The notes under the pieces: generated by a model | The model's input: the letters and a program-made list of their open reading frames with translations, nothing else | Told to the model about the DNA's origin: nothing | Database searches by the model: none | Program-made: the position numbers and the translations under genes | DNA from: Calothrix parasitica NIES-267 | GTDB lineage: Bacteria > Cyanobacteriota > Cyanobacteriia > Cyanobacteriales > Nostocaceae | DNA: 64,000 nt | Direction of reading: 5' to 3' | Assembly: GCF_002368095.1 (NCBI RefSeq) | Contig: NZ_AP018227.1 | Coordinates: 546,488-610,487, forward strand | Shown here: in pieces, positions 45,617-55,020 of the stretch | How the letters are laid out: every line of letters starts with the position of its first letter | How positions within the stretch are numbered: the stretch's first letter is position 1

Positions 45617-46327
45617 ATGCAACAGCCTTTATCTAAAACACAGAAAATTAATCTATTTAAACAAGATTTTTATGAAGAATACAAAGTTATTCAAGAAGTA
45701 AGAGACAAAAAAATAACTTATTGCGGATATCCAAAACTAGAAAATATATGTAAAGCAATTAAACATATCCAATCTAAAGAAATTCCTGGAATTTATATTG
45801 AATGTGGATGTGCTTTAGGTGGCTCTGCAATTGTGATAGCTCGAATGAAGCCTAAATCTAATAATTTATATATATATGATGTATTTAGCATGATTCCTGC
45901 TCCATCTGAGCGCGATGGTATCGATGCTCATAATAGATATACGGATATTGTTTCTGGTGCTTCAAAAGGTCTTGGCGATAATAAGTACTACGGTTATATT
46001 GATAATCTCAAAGATATAGTGATTGAAAATATTGAAAGTTTTGAATTGAATTTGAAATCTGACAATATTAGCTTAGTTGAAGGACTTTTTGAGGAAACTT
46101 TGAAGATTAAAGATCCAGTTGCATTTGCACATATTGACTGTGACTGGTATGACTCCGTGCAAGTTTGTATTGACAGGATTGTTCCTAATATGACCAGCGG
46201 TGCTGTAATAGTTTTCGATGATTATAGCTCTTATTCTGGCTGCAAAAAAGCAGTCGATAATCTTCTTGAAACAGCTAATTTTGAGGTTTTGATTTGCGAT
46301 AGATCCATGGTCTTAATTAAAATTTAG
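45617..46327 (+). CDS. TylF/MycF-type sugar O-methyltransferase
   Basis: A 236-residue class I methyltransferase of the TylF/macrocin O-methyltransferase kind. GIYIECGCALGGSAIVIARM (about 57-76) is motif I. VEGLFEETLKIKDPVAFAHIDCDWYDSVQVCID and GAVIVFDDYSSYSGCKKAVD carry the Asp residues that bind Mg2+ and the sugar in this family. The ATG at 45617 is chosen over a TTG five codons upstream. It lies 26 bases after the ATPase gene and probably modifies a sugar of the exported glycan. Confidence 0.8.
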   Translation: MQQPLSKTQKINLFKQDFYEEYKVIQEVRDKKITYCGYPKLENICKAIKHIQSKEIPGIYIECGCALGGSAIVIARMKPKSNNLYIYDVFSMIPAPSERDGIDAHNRYTDIVSGASKGLGDNKYYGYIDNLKDIVIENIESFELNLKSDNISLVEGLFEETLKIKDPVAFAHIDCDWYDSVQVCIDRIVPNMTSGAVIVFDDYSSYSGCKKAVDNLLETANFEVLICDRSMVLIKI

Positions 46328-46461
46328 CAAAAGTAATTATCAAGACTAGCTGTAAAAATATTTAGAGTTATTAGCAAACTTTAAGCAACTCCGAAGATAA
46401 ATTAGTAGAGCCTATATAATTACTAATTTTATCAAAAACTATAAAAATATTTATAATTACG

Positions 46462-47538
46462 ATGAGCTATTCTGTCATTACACCTTATATTATTCCCCCC
46501 AAACTACGGCATAAGAAAGTTGTCAATATAGGTGATGGATTTATTTTAAATTCTCTTGCTAAATTGCTGCTTCCTTCTGAATATAATTTTTTATTTACAT
46601 CAAGGCAAAGTTTATCTGAGAATGATATCCGTCAAATCAATTCTACAAAAGCTCTAATACTTGCTGGAGCAAACCAGTTGAACGATAAATATACAATCGT
46701 ACCTGGTATGAATACAAGTATATTAGATAAAATCAATATTCCGATAATCCCTTTCGGTATTGGCATTCACGGTATAGAAAACCAGAACCAAAGAATGTCT
46801 GAAGCAACGAAAGATATTCTGAAGTTAATCCACGAGAGGATTAAATTTTCTTCGTGGAGATGTCCTTTAACGATAGAGTATCTACACAATAATCTCCCAG
46901 AAATTGCTTCAAAATTTCTGTTAACTGGTTGTCCAGTTATGTACGATGATAAATTACTTGATTCTTCAAAATTATTCACTACTCAATCTAAGAATATTAT
47001 TGTAACTGTAACGGAGAGATTAGAATTCTGGGATAGAGAGGTCAAAACAATTGATTTTGTATCTAATAATTATCCCAATTCTGGCAAAATTCTTTCCTTG
47101 CACCAAGATTTTCTAGAATTGGAAAATAGGGCTAATCCAAATCAAAATGATACATTGAAAAAAATCAACGTAAAACTACTGCGAAAATACGATAAAACTC
47201 CATTCTCCTTACGAGAATATGCACGACACAGGGGCTTCAAAATATTTAAGCCAACATCTGTAGATGAGTGCTTCAGCTTTTATGATAAATACGATTTGCA
47301 TATAGGGAGTCGGTTACATGCACATCTATATTTTATCAGTCAGGCAAAAAAGTCTTTTCTAACATACGTTGATGAAAGATGTGCCGGTTTTTCCCGTTTG
47401 TTAAAATTTCCAATATGTGATTTCAACCATTTAGGAAAATACCTTGATTATGATTTTAATATATATCGTAGCAACTCCATTAAAAGTTTTGCAGTAATGC
47501 AACAGTTTGTTCATTATCTAAAAGAGGATATATTATGA
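46462..47538 (+). CDS. Polysaccharide pyruvyltransferase family protein
   Basis: A 358-residue protein with the layout of the CsaB/ExoV-type pyruvyltransferases, which put ketal pyruvate on exported sugars. KVVNIGDGFILNSLAKLL and TKALILAGANQLND form the N-terminal half. The C-terminal half carries YDLHIGSRLHAHLYFISQAKKSFLTYVDERCAGF, the conserved GSRLHAH substrate/phosphate region. The start overlaps nothing; 134 bases precede it. Its stop codon overlaps the ATG of the broken methyltransferase gene (ATGA). Confidence 0.8.
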   Translation: MSYSVITPYIIPPKLRHKKVVNIGDGFILNSLAKLLLPSEYNFLFTSRQSLSENDIRQINSTKALILAGANQLNDKYTIVPGMNTSILDKINIPIIPFGIGIHGIENQNQRMSEATKDILKLIHERIKFSSWRCPLTIEYLHNNLPEIASKFLLTGCPVMYDDKLLDSSKLFTTQSKNIIVTVTERLEFWDREVKTIDFVSNNYPNSGKILSLHQDFLELENRANPNQNDTLKKINVKLLRKYDKTPFSLREYARHRGFKIFKPTSVDECFSFYDKYDLHIGSRLHAHLYFISQAKKSFLTYVDERCAGFSRLLKFPICDFNHLGKYLDYDFNIYRSNSIKSFAVMQQFVHYLKEDIL

Positions 47539-48075
47539 GTCCAAAAGTTTTTGAGGCATTTGCTAAAATTGTAGCCTCATTTTACAAGGGTAGATTACCT
47601 GATGCGGCCCTCGAAGTTGGTGCATCAGCACAGACTTTACTCTCAATTTCTGATTTTGAAAAATCTCGAAAGGTAGCCTTAAATGCTCAAAAAATAAAAA
47701 AACTATCCTCTGAATTGCAAAAATGCGAGCAAGTTATTGGTAATAGTAACTCTTTAGAGTTTGCAGACCGGGAGTTTAATTGTGTACTTTCTAGTTCTGT
47801 GTTAGAACACGATAAATATTTTTGGAAATCGGTAGAAGAGATTTATCGCGTACTTATATCCGGTGGTATCTTCGTAGTTGATGACATTAGCAACAGATTA
47901 TATGAATACGACGCTTACTTTCAAGCGTCATGGAATAGCTTATAATGCCGATTTCTACCGTTTCAGCGAACAAGCTGTTAGAGAGGTTATTTTAGAAAAA
48001 TTTAGAATTTATGAATCAATTCTCGTCCGTAAATATCCTAACCCTTATTTAGTTATGTCTGGAATTAAAGACTAA
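47535..48075 (+). pseudogene. Frameshifted SAM methyltransferase gene
   Basis: Two overlapping reading frames look like one methyltransferase. Frame one (47535-47945) gives ALEVGASAQ, the EFADREFNCVLSSSVLEHD motif IV block and EIYRVLISGGIFVV. Frame two (from 47878 to 48075) gives TLTFKRHGIAYNADFYRFSEQAVREVILEKF, the usual C-terminal part of the same family. Frame two has a stop at 47875-47877 and frame one ends at 47943-47945, so a one-base change must lie in between. The product would be about 180 residues. A sequencing error is the alternative to a true pseudogene. Confidence 0.75.
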
Positions 48076-48082
48076 TTATCTC

Positions 48083-49078
48083 ATGATTACATTTGTCACG
48101 TTCCATGTTGATATTGCAAAAAGCGATATTGAACAAGATACACCTTTAGATAGTGATAATTTTTATAATTATCAGAAAACTTTAGAATTAATGTTTAGTT
48201 CTGTTTCTAAATTTCATCATGATTTTAACAAGGTAATTCTGACCGACTTAGATACTGATTTCTCGTTCTTACCTGCTGACATTCATATTCAAAGATATGC
48301 AGTTGATTCGCGAGAAATTATGTTCAGTAGATTGTCTTCACAATTATCTTTTTTAGAATCTCATGATTTTGACTCGGATATTATATTTCTCGATTCCGAT
48401 ATATTAATAAATCAAAATTTAGAGCCATTATTTAAGCAAAATTTTGATATCGCATTAACTATTAGAGTTAATCAAGAAATGCCAATTAACGGCGGTATTA
48501 TTTATATTTCTAAAAATAATCGGGAATCAGCAAATAAGTTTTTCAACAACATTTACGATTCATATATTAATAATTACAAAAATAATTTCCAGTGGTGGGG
48601 AGACCAGTATGCTTTAGCTGATGTTATCGGTTGGACAAAGGGTGACAAGCTAGAGCCTGATTTGATAGAAGTTGATGGAATCAAAATTCTTTTATTAGCA
48701 TGTGATATATACAACTTTTCACCAGATTATGAATCCGATTTAGATGTATGTGAATTAAAAGATAAAAAAATATTACACTTTAAAGGACCGCGTAAAAAGT
48801 ATATGGATCTTTACTGGCAGTATTATCTTTCAGAACAAGATCCTCTAGATTGGCAGAAAAAATATAATTTATTATTAAAAAGATTTGAGGCATCACAAGC
48901 AGATAGATTAGATATGAAAGCCCAAATTCACCAGCTAAATCAAGATAATTCATATTTACGAAATAACCTCAAAGCAAAAATTAAATCATTACGAAGACAA
49001 AATGAGCATTTACAAAATAAGAATAAAGAATTGACAGATAAATTAGATTTGATGAAAGAAAAATCAGAACAACTTTAA
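48083..49078 (+). CDS. GT-A glycosyltransferase with coiled-coil tail
   Basis: A 331-residue protein whose first ~250 residues resemble a nucleotide-diphospho-sugar transferase. DSDIIFLDSDILINQNLEPLF (about 93-113) carries the DxD metal motif, and PINGGIIYISKNN plus NFQWWGDQYALADVI are the matching acceptor-side motifs. The C-terminal 60 residues are a strongly charged heptad-like region (QIHQLNQDNSYLRNNLKAKI) expected to form a coiled coil. It is eight bases after the broken methyltransferase and 28 bases before kdsD. Confidence 0.75.
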   Translation: MITFVTFHVDIAKSDIEQDTPLDSDNFYNYQKTLELMFSSVSKFHHDFNKVILTDLDTDFSFLPADIHIQRYAVDSREIMFSRLSSQLSFLESHDFDSDIIFLDSDILINQNLEPLFKQNFDIALTIRVNQEMPINGGIIYISKNNRESANKFFNNIYDSYINNYKNNFQWWGDQYALADVIGWTKGDKLEPDLIEVDGIKILLLACDIYNFSPDYESDLDVCELKDKKILHFKGPRKKYMDLYWQYYLSEQDPLDWQKKYNLLLKRFEASQADRLDMKAQIHQLNQDNSYLRNNLKAKIKSLRRQNEHLQNKNKELTDKLDLMKEKSEQL

Positions 49079-49105
49079 TAGTCGCTATGTGGTAATCCAA
49101 TATAT

Positions 49106-50125
49106 ATGAAACAAGCCAACAAGGTTGCACAGTTTTACACGGTAGAAGAAACCAAGCCTTTTCTGAAGGTTACAGAATTTTTACAATTAGGATCGGAAGC
49201 GATTGCCAAAACAGCAGGTAAACTCAATCCTAAACAGGTAGCATTAGCGGTTGAATTATTATCTGAATGCAAGGGAAAAGTAATTCTCGCCGGTGTCGGA
49301 AAATCGGGTTTAATTGGGAGAAAAATTGCTGCAACTTTGACTAGTACTGGAACTAGCGCATTTTATCTTCACCCCGCAGATGCTTTACATGGAGATTTGG
49401 GAATAGTTTCCGGTAACGATGTGGCTGTAATCTTGAGCAACAGCGGTGAAACAGATGAGCTTGTAGCGATATTACCCCATCTGAAGCATCGTCATATTCC
49501 AATTATTGCCATACTGGGTAATTTGAATTCTACTCTTGCTCGGAATGCTGATGTTGTTCTGGATGCTTCTGTGGATAAGGAAGCTTGTCCGTTAAATTTA
49601 GCACCGACCACAAGCACCACGGTAGCTTTAGCGATTGGAGATGCTTTAGCCATGACCTTAATGCAAGTTAAAGGATTGACACCAGAAGATTTTGCTGTGA
49701 ATCATCCAGCGGGAAGATTGGGTAAACGTTTAACTTTGCGAGTTATGGATTTGATGCATGGGGGAAACGAAAACCCTACAGTCTCGACTACAGCTACATG
49801 GTTGGAAGTTATTTCAGCTATTAGTCAAGGTGGTTTGGGTGCTGTAAATGTAGTAAATAATGATGGTCTTTTGCTGGGGATTATTACTGATGGTGATTTG
49901 CGTCGGACGTTGCAAAAGACTGACCCAACCAAGCTTGGAGATTTAGCCAGCAATGCCATTATGAGCCAAAATCCCACTACTGTAACTCCTTTTTGTTTGG
50001 CGTATAATGCATTACAGTTAATGGAAAATCGCCCTTCCCAGATTTCTGTAATGCCTGTAGTAGACGAACAAGGATTATGCTTGGGTTTAATTAGACTTCA
50101 TGACATTGTGAGGAGCGGACTATGA
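49106..50125 (+). CDS. kdsD: D-arabinose-5-phosphate isomerase (KpsF/GutQ/KdsD)
   Basis: First enzyme of the KDO pathway: ribulose 5-phosphate to arabinose 5-phosphate. 339 residues: a SIS domain (ILAGVGKSGLIGRKIAATL near 60-78, ILSNSGETDELVAILPHL near 108-125) followed by a CBS pair (from MDLMHGGNENPTVS to the end), the normal architecture. Its TGA overlaps the kdsB ATG (ATGA). First of the kdsDBAC unit. Confidence 0.92.
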   Translation: MKQANKVAQFYTVEETKPFLKVTEFLQLGSEAIAKTAGKLNPKQVALAVELLSECKGKVILAGVGKSGLIGRKIAATLTSTGTSAFYLHPADALHGDLGIVSGNDVAVILSNSGETDELVAILPHLKHRHIPIIAILGNLNSTLARNADVVLDASVDKEACPLNLAPTTSTTVALAIGDALAMTLMQVKGLTPEDFAVNHPAGRLGKRLTLRVMDLMHGGNENPTVSTTATWLEVISAISQGGLGAVNVVNNDGLLLGIITDGDLRRTLQKTDPTKLGDLASNAIMSQNPTTVTPFCLAYNALQLMENRPSQISVMPVVDEQGLCLGLIRLHDIVRSGL

Positions 50126-50859
50126 ATAATATTCTGGCTGTTATTCCCGCTCGCTACGATTCTCAGCGTTTTCCTGGAAAACCCCTAGTCAAGATTGGCG
50201 ATCGCCCGATGGTGCAGTGGGTTTATGAAGCCGCGAAACGCTGTCCGTCTTTTAGTAAAGTTGTTGTCGCGACTGATAGCGAGTTGGTTGCACAATGCGT
50301 TTCCGAGTTCGGTGGTGCTGTGGAAATGACTTCAAGCAGTCATGTTTCGGGAACGGATAGAGTTGCTGAAGTTGCTTTGAGATATCCTGACGCTGTTGCT
50401 GTTGTCAACGTCCAGGGAGACCAACCTTTCGTTACACCCCAAATGCTAAATTCTCTGGTTGAACCTTATCTGAACGGCGATCAATTGCCAGATATGACAA
50501 CTTTAGCTTGTCCTTTAGACGAACAAACCGACTATAGCGATCCAAACGTGGTAAAAGTGATATGCGACCGCCACAACAGAGCAATGTATTTTTCGCGTTC
50601 GAGCATACCCTACTATCGTCATAATTTACCCGCTCCAGTATTCCATCATCTAGGACTTTACGCTTTCCGTCGGGATTTTCTAGCGCAATATGCAGAATTT
50701 TCGCCGACTCCTTTAGAAGAGTGTGAAGCGTTGGAACAGCTTAGAGTGTTGGAACATGGATTTTCAATTCAGGTTTGTTATACACCGACTGCAGCTTTAG
50801 AAATAAATACCCCAGATGACTTGATTCAAGCTCAAACCTTAATCTCTACCCCCGAATAG
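50122..50859 (+). CDS. kdsB: 3-deoxy-manno-octulosonate cytidylyltransferase
   Basis: Activates KDO as CMP-KDO for transfer into a glycan. 245 residues, typical length. The nucleotide-binding opening is AVIPARYDSQRFPGKPLVKIGDRPMVQWVYE, and VVNVQGDQPFV carries the metal-binding Asp (about 92-102). HLGLYAFRRDFL and EQLRVLEHGFSIQV are family blocks. Its start overlaps kdsD by four bases and it ends three bases before kdsA, so expression is coupled. Confidence 0.94.
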   Translation: MNNILAVIPARYDSQRFPGKPLVKIGDRPMVQWVYEAAKRCPSFSKVVVATDSELVAQCVSEFGGAVEMTSSSHVSGTDRVAEVALRYPDAVAVVNVQGDQPFVTPQMLNSLVEPYLNGDQLPDMTTLACPLDEQTDYSDPNVVKVICDRHNRAMYFSRSSIPYYRHNLPAPVFHHLGLYAFRRDFLAQYAEFSPTPLEECEALEQLRVLEHGFSIQVCYTPTAALEINTPDDLIQAQTLISTPE

Positions 50860-51701
<842 letters not shown>

Positions 51702-51702
<1 letters not shown>

Positions 51703-52202
51703 TGATCAAAAATACCGAAACAGAATTGCGATCGCGTTTATCCCAAGTTAAATTATTAGCCCTTGATGTAGATGGAGTGCTGACCGATGGGGGACTTTAT
51801 TACAGCAATAGCGGCGAAGAATTCAAGAAGTTTAACGTCAAAGATGGGCAAGGAATTAAATTAGTTATACGAGCAGGTATAGAAGTTGCCATTATTACCG
51901 CTAGCACCTCTATAGCAGTAACTCATCGCGCTCAAAATTTAGGAATTAGTCACGTTTTTATCGGTGTAGAAAATAAGCTATCAGTATTAGAGAATCTTTG
52001 CCATCAGCTAAACATTAACTTAGAGCAAGTAGCATATATAGGTGATGATATAAACGATATTCCCGTATTGAAAGCAGTAGGTTGTCCTATAACCGTAGCG
52101 GATGCAATGGCTGACAATAAATCATCGGCAATTTACGTTACCGAACTAGCTGGAGGACAAGGAGCAGTAAGGGAAATATGCAATTATTTGTTAAACAATT
52201 AA
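51702..52202 (+). CDS. kdsC: KDO-8-phosphate phosphatase
   Basis: Removes phosphate from KDO 8-phosphate. 166 residues, C0-type HAD enzyme. The nucleophile motif is LALDVDGVLTDGGLYYS (about 18-34), followed by IITASTS and the metal motif IGDDINDIPVLKAVG near the C-terminus. I start at the ATG at 51702, which overlaps the kdsA stop; a GTG one codon earlier is equally possible. It overlaps the following methyltransferase gene by 25 bases. Confidence 0.93.
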
Positions 52203-53044
52203 ACTGGTTACTTAAATCCCGTTATTCAATAATTAAGAAAAAGATTTCCAAAGCCCAGCATCAACTACCATTTAATGGTTTTGAAAATCATCAAAATAGC
52301 ATCAAGTTTGTAAATTTTATCAGCGATGAAGATTTGCAAGAATTAAATAATATACTTGATTGGAATTGTTTTGTAGTTGATAGTAACGGCAGAAGATTTG
52401 GCAATCAAGCCTATCGGGAAAAACGCAATAAGCCTCAAGTTATACCCGACAAAAGAATCTCGTTAATGGATGAATATTTTTCATTAGCAGATAAGCATGT
52501 TTTAGAAGTAGGTTGTTTTGAAGGTATTCATACAATTGGTTTGTCGAAATATGCCAATCAGGTGACAGCAATAGATGGTCGGATTGAAAACGTTGTTAAA
52601 ACAATTGTTCGCTGCTCCTTGTTTGGATACCATCCGACTGTTTTCAAATTAAATCTCGAAGAAGATTTGACCGAGCATTTAGATTTATTGTCAGCAGATG
52701 TCATGCATCATGTAGGTGTTTTATATCATTTAAAAGACCCAGTAAAGCATCTGCTTGAATTGGGTAAGTATATTCGTCAAGGGGTGATGTTAGATACTCA
52801 TTATGCCAGCGAAGAACAAGTAGATGATGTATACGAACATAATGGAAAAAAATATAGTTATAAGAAGCATCGCGAAGAAGGATATCAAGATGTTTTTTCC
52901 GGGATGTATGATTATGCAAAATGGCTGAAATTAGATGATATAGTTTCGCTGTTAAAAGAGTCTGGTTTTAACCAAGTAGAAATAGTTGAACAAAGAAACG
53001 AGCGCAACGGTTCCCGCGTTCTATTAATGGCTCAAAAGAGTTAA
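52178..53044 (+). CDS. SAM methyltransferase, translationally coupled to kdsC
   Basis: A 288-residue class I methyltransferase. ADKHVLEVGCFEGIHTIGLSKYANQVTAIDGR (about 107-138) is motif I plus the acidic turn, and ADVMHHVGVLYHLKDPVKHLLEL gives motif IV. The N-terminal 90 residues are basic and not part of the domain. It starts inside kdsC and may methylate KDO or another residue of the same glycan. Function by context only. Confidence 0.75.
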   Translation: MQLFVKQLNWLLKSRYSIIKKKISKAQHQLPFNGFENHQNSIKFVNFISDEDLQELNNILDWNCFVVDSNGRRFGNQAYREKRNKPQVIPDKRISLMDEYFSLADKHVLEVGCFEGIHTIGLSKYANQVTAIDGRIENVVKTIVRCSLFGYHPTVFKLNLEEDLTEHLDLLSADVMHHVGVLYHLKDPVKHLLELGKYIRQGVMLDTHYASEEQVDDVYEHNGKKYSYKKHREEGYQDVFSGMYDYAKWLKLDDIVSLLKESGFNQVEIVEQRNERNGSRVLLMAQKS

Positions 53045-53046
53045 GA

Positions 53047-54012
53047 TTGAGAGGATTGAGTATTGTGGAAAAAAGAGATTTAACTGCGGTTGAAAGTCCA
53101 ATTAAAATATTTGTCGGCACCGAAGAAGAGCAAATATTAGCCGTCAAAGTACTGGAATATTCAGTTAATAAACATGCCACAATGCCGGTAGAAATTACCC
53201 CTCTTTTTACTGCCATCAGTCAAAAAAAAATCAATATTCCCGAACCTAAGAGCATTAAAAATAAACCACGAACTCCCTTTAGTTTCCAGAGATTTGCGAT
53301 TCCAGCGCTAAAAGATTATCGAGGAAAAGCTATTTATCTCGACTCCGATATGTTAGTTTTTCAAGATATCAAAGAATTGTGGTTATGGGAATTAGACGGT
53401 GCGGATTTGCTTTCAGTCTACGAACCTCCAGACTCTGGAAGACCTCCGCAATTTAGCGTTATGGTCTTAAATTGCCAACAATTAACATGGGATGTAGAAG
53501 CATTAATTAAAGATTTAGAAGCGGGAAAATGGACTTATAAACAGTTTATTTTAGAAATGGCGACCGCTAATAAAATTTCTGCGGTATTACCAAGTAAATG
53601 GAATGATTTAGAACGTTATAACCAAGGTGAAACAGCATTAACCCACTACACCGATATGCTATCCCAACCCTGGTTAAGAACCCATAATCCTTTAGCATGG
53701 GTATGGTGTAAAGAGCTTTTTAACGCTATTGAAGATGGTTTTATTAGCAAAAAATTTATTCAACAAGAAGTGAAACGAGGATGTGTCAGACCTTCATTAA
53801 TTTATCAAGTAGAACATAATATAATTGACCCCTTACAACTACCTGAATCAGTAATTAAAAAAGATAAACTTGAATTCACCCCACCTCATGAAATCAAGAA
53901 AGTTGTAAAGAATATTACGGCTAAAATGCAGCCGAATAATCCCTTTAGAAAGTGGCTTATTAAAGGTTACTCGTTAAGTCGCTATATTTGGGATTTAGCA
54001 AAGAAAAAGTAA
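53047..54012 (+). CDS. GT-A (GT8-like) glycosyltransferase, copy 2
   Basis: A 321-residue paralogue of the enzyme at 35491. The shared parts are IKIFVGTEEEQILAVKVLEYSV, KAIYLDSDMLVFQDIKELW with the DxD motif, and LTHYTDMLSQPWL with the distal metal His. It has its own N-terminal 16 residues and a basic C-terminus. The start is uncertain: TTG at 53047 or GTG at 53065, the latter better spaced from gaggat. It is directly after the kds-linked methyltransferase and is followed by the inverted MITE copy. Confidence 0.78.
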   Translation: MRGLSIVEKRDLTAVESPIKIFVGTEEEQILAVKVLEYSVNKHATMPVEITPLFTAISQKKINIPEPKSIKNKPRTPFSFQRFAIPALKDYRGKAIYLDSDMLVFQDIKELWLWELDGADLLSVYEPPDSGRPPQFSVMVLNCQQLTWDVEALIKDLEAGKWTYKQFILEMATANKISAVLPSKWNDLERYNQGETALTHYTDMLSQPWLRTHNPLAWVWCKELFNAIEDGFISKKFIQQEVKRGCVRPSLIYQVEHNIIDPLQLPESVIKKDKLEFTPPHEIKKVVKNITAKMQPNNPFRKWLIKGYSLSRYIWDLAKKK

Positions 54013-54115
54013 TATAGCAATCCTACATGAGTCGTGAGAAAGTTAGGTACCAGAAACCTGTTTTTTTAGAAAACCGGGTTTTTAAAATCTCACAAATGAT
54101 TTAGGAATACTATAT
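54012..54115. mobile_element. MITE-like element, copy 2 (inverted)
   Basis: Reverse-complement counterpart of 3529-3632, from atatagcaatcct to ggaatactatat, with a few substitutions inside and the central hairpin partly degraded (aaacctg instead of aaacccgg). It abuts the stop codon of the GT8-like gene. Confidence 0.7.
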
Positions 54116-54291
54116 ACAGTAATTTGCACTTTTTCCCCAAACATAATTTGGCTAATTAGCAACTCAAACAAAATAATAATATCTATAATAAAATAGAAGA
54201 AAAAATAGTTTTTCAGATTTCACTGTCAAACTTTGATGGTAAAAATGTGAAAATAAATATGTAATTATAAATTATTTTAAATGAAGTAAAT

Positions 54292-54690
54292 GACTGCCAA
54301 CAATGGCTTTATCGATTAATTTCACAAGGTGTATATGTTTGCTCTTCTTAAATTTGCGATTTTGAAGCCAGAAGAAGTTTAATATTAGAATTAGAGAAAA
54401 AGCTTAACTTAAATAGTATTCAAAATTTAGATCAACTCCGAGAAATAATTTCTTTTTTACCAGTTACCCCAGAATTGTGAAGAAAAGCATCTATTCTTTG
54501 GGCTTCGGCTCGTAGTCAAGGTATCCCGACAGCAGATAATAAAAGTTTGGATATTGATATTATAATCTGTAGTCATTAGCAAGAACTTCAAGAAAAATTT
54601 CCTAGTCGTTATATTGTTATAGCAACTACAAATGTCAAACATCTTAGCCGTTTCACAGATGCTCAAACTTGGAGAAATATCAAGTTATAA
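54292..54690 (+). pseudogene. Degenerate PIN-domain (VapC-like) gene
   Basis: One frame, with three stops at 54349, 54478 and 54577, still reads as a PIN-domain ribonuclease. CQQWLYRLISQGVYVCSS, stop, ICDFEARRSL, then QLREIISFLPVTPEL, stop, then ASILWASARSQGIPTADNKSLDIDIIICSH, stop, then EKFPSRYIVIATTNVKHLSRFTDAQTWRNI. The C-terminal end is the usual PIN ending of cyanobacterial VapC-like toxins. The 5' end with the first catalytic Asp is missing, and no antitoxin gene is seen. The gene is dead. Confidence 0.8.
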
Positions 54691-55020
54691 ATAATCTAAT
54701 ATTCAAATAAGTAACTAGGTCAAATCAAATATAAAACCTCAGCAGACCTCCGGCTTCCCTCTCCTTAATAAGGAGAGGGATTGAGGGTGAGGTCTTAATC
54801 TTATATTTAATTACGTCTACCTACTTAATAGTGATGCTGATAATATATACACCATGCTTTTTTATACCTAAAAACTAATTCGGCAAATTGGCAACTCAAA
54901 CAAAATAAAAATATCTACAATCAACTGGAATAATAAATAACTGGCATTACAGCAGCATCTTAACCAGCTTCAAACAGGGTAATTACATCAAAGCCAGTTT
55001 AAATAACAAGAGCCTTCATC
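54691..55020. other. Spacer between dead PIN gene and ABC ATPase, with cruciform repeat
   Basis: No gene. At 54744-54795 there is a cruciform-type repeat: an outer agacctc/gaggtct arm and an inner perfect 10-bp stem ccctctcctt/aaggagaggg (54757-54779). The remaining sequence is AT-rich and must hold the promoter for the ATPase and following genes. Confidence 0.6.

Noticed and set aside
54457-54666. 69-residue minus-strand frame
   Set aside because: It is the shadow of the broken PIN-domain gene, whose plus-strand frame shows clear family sequence.
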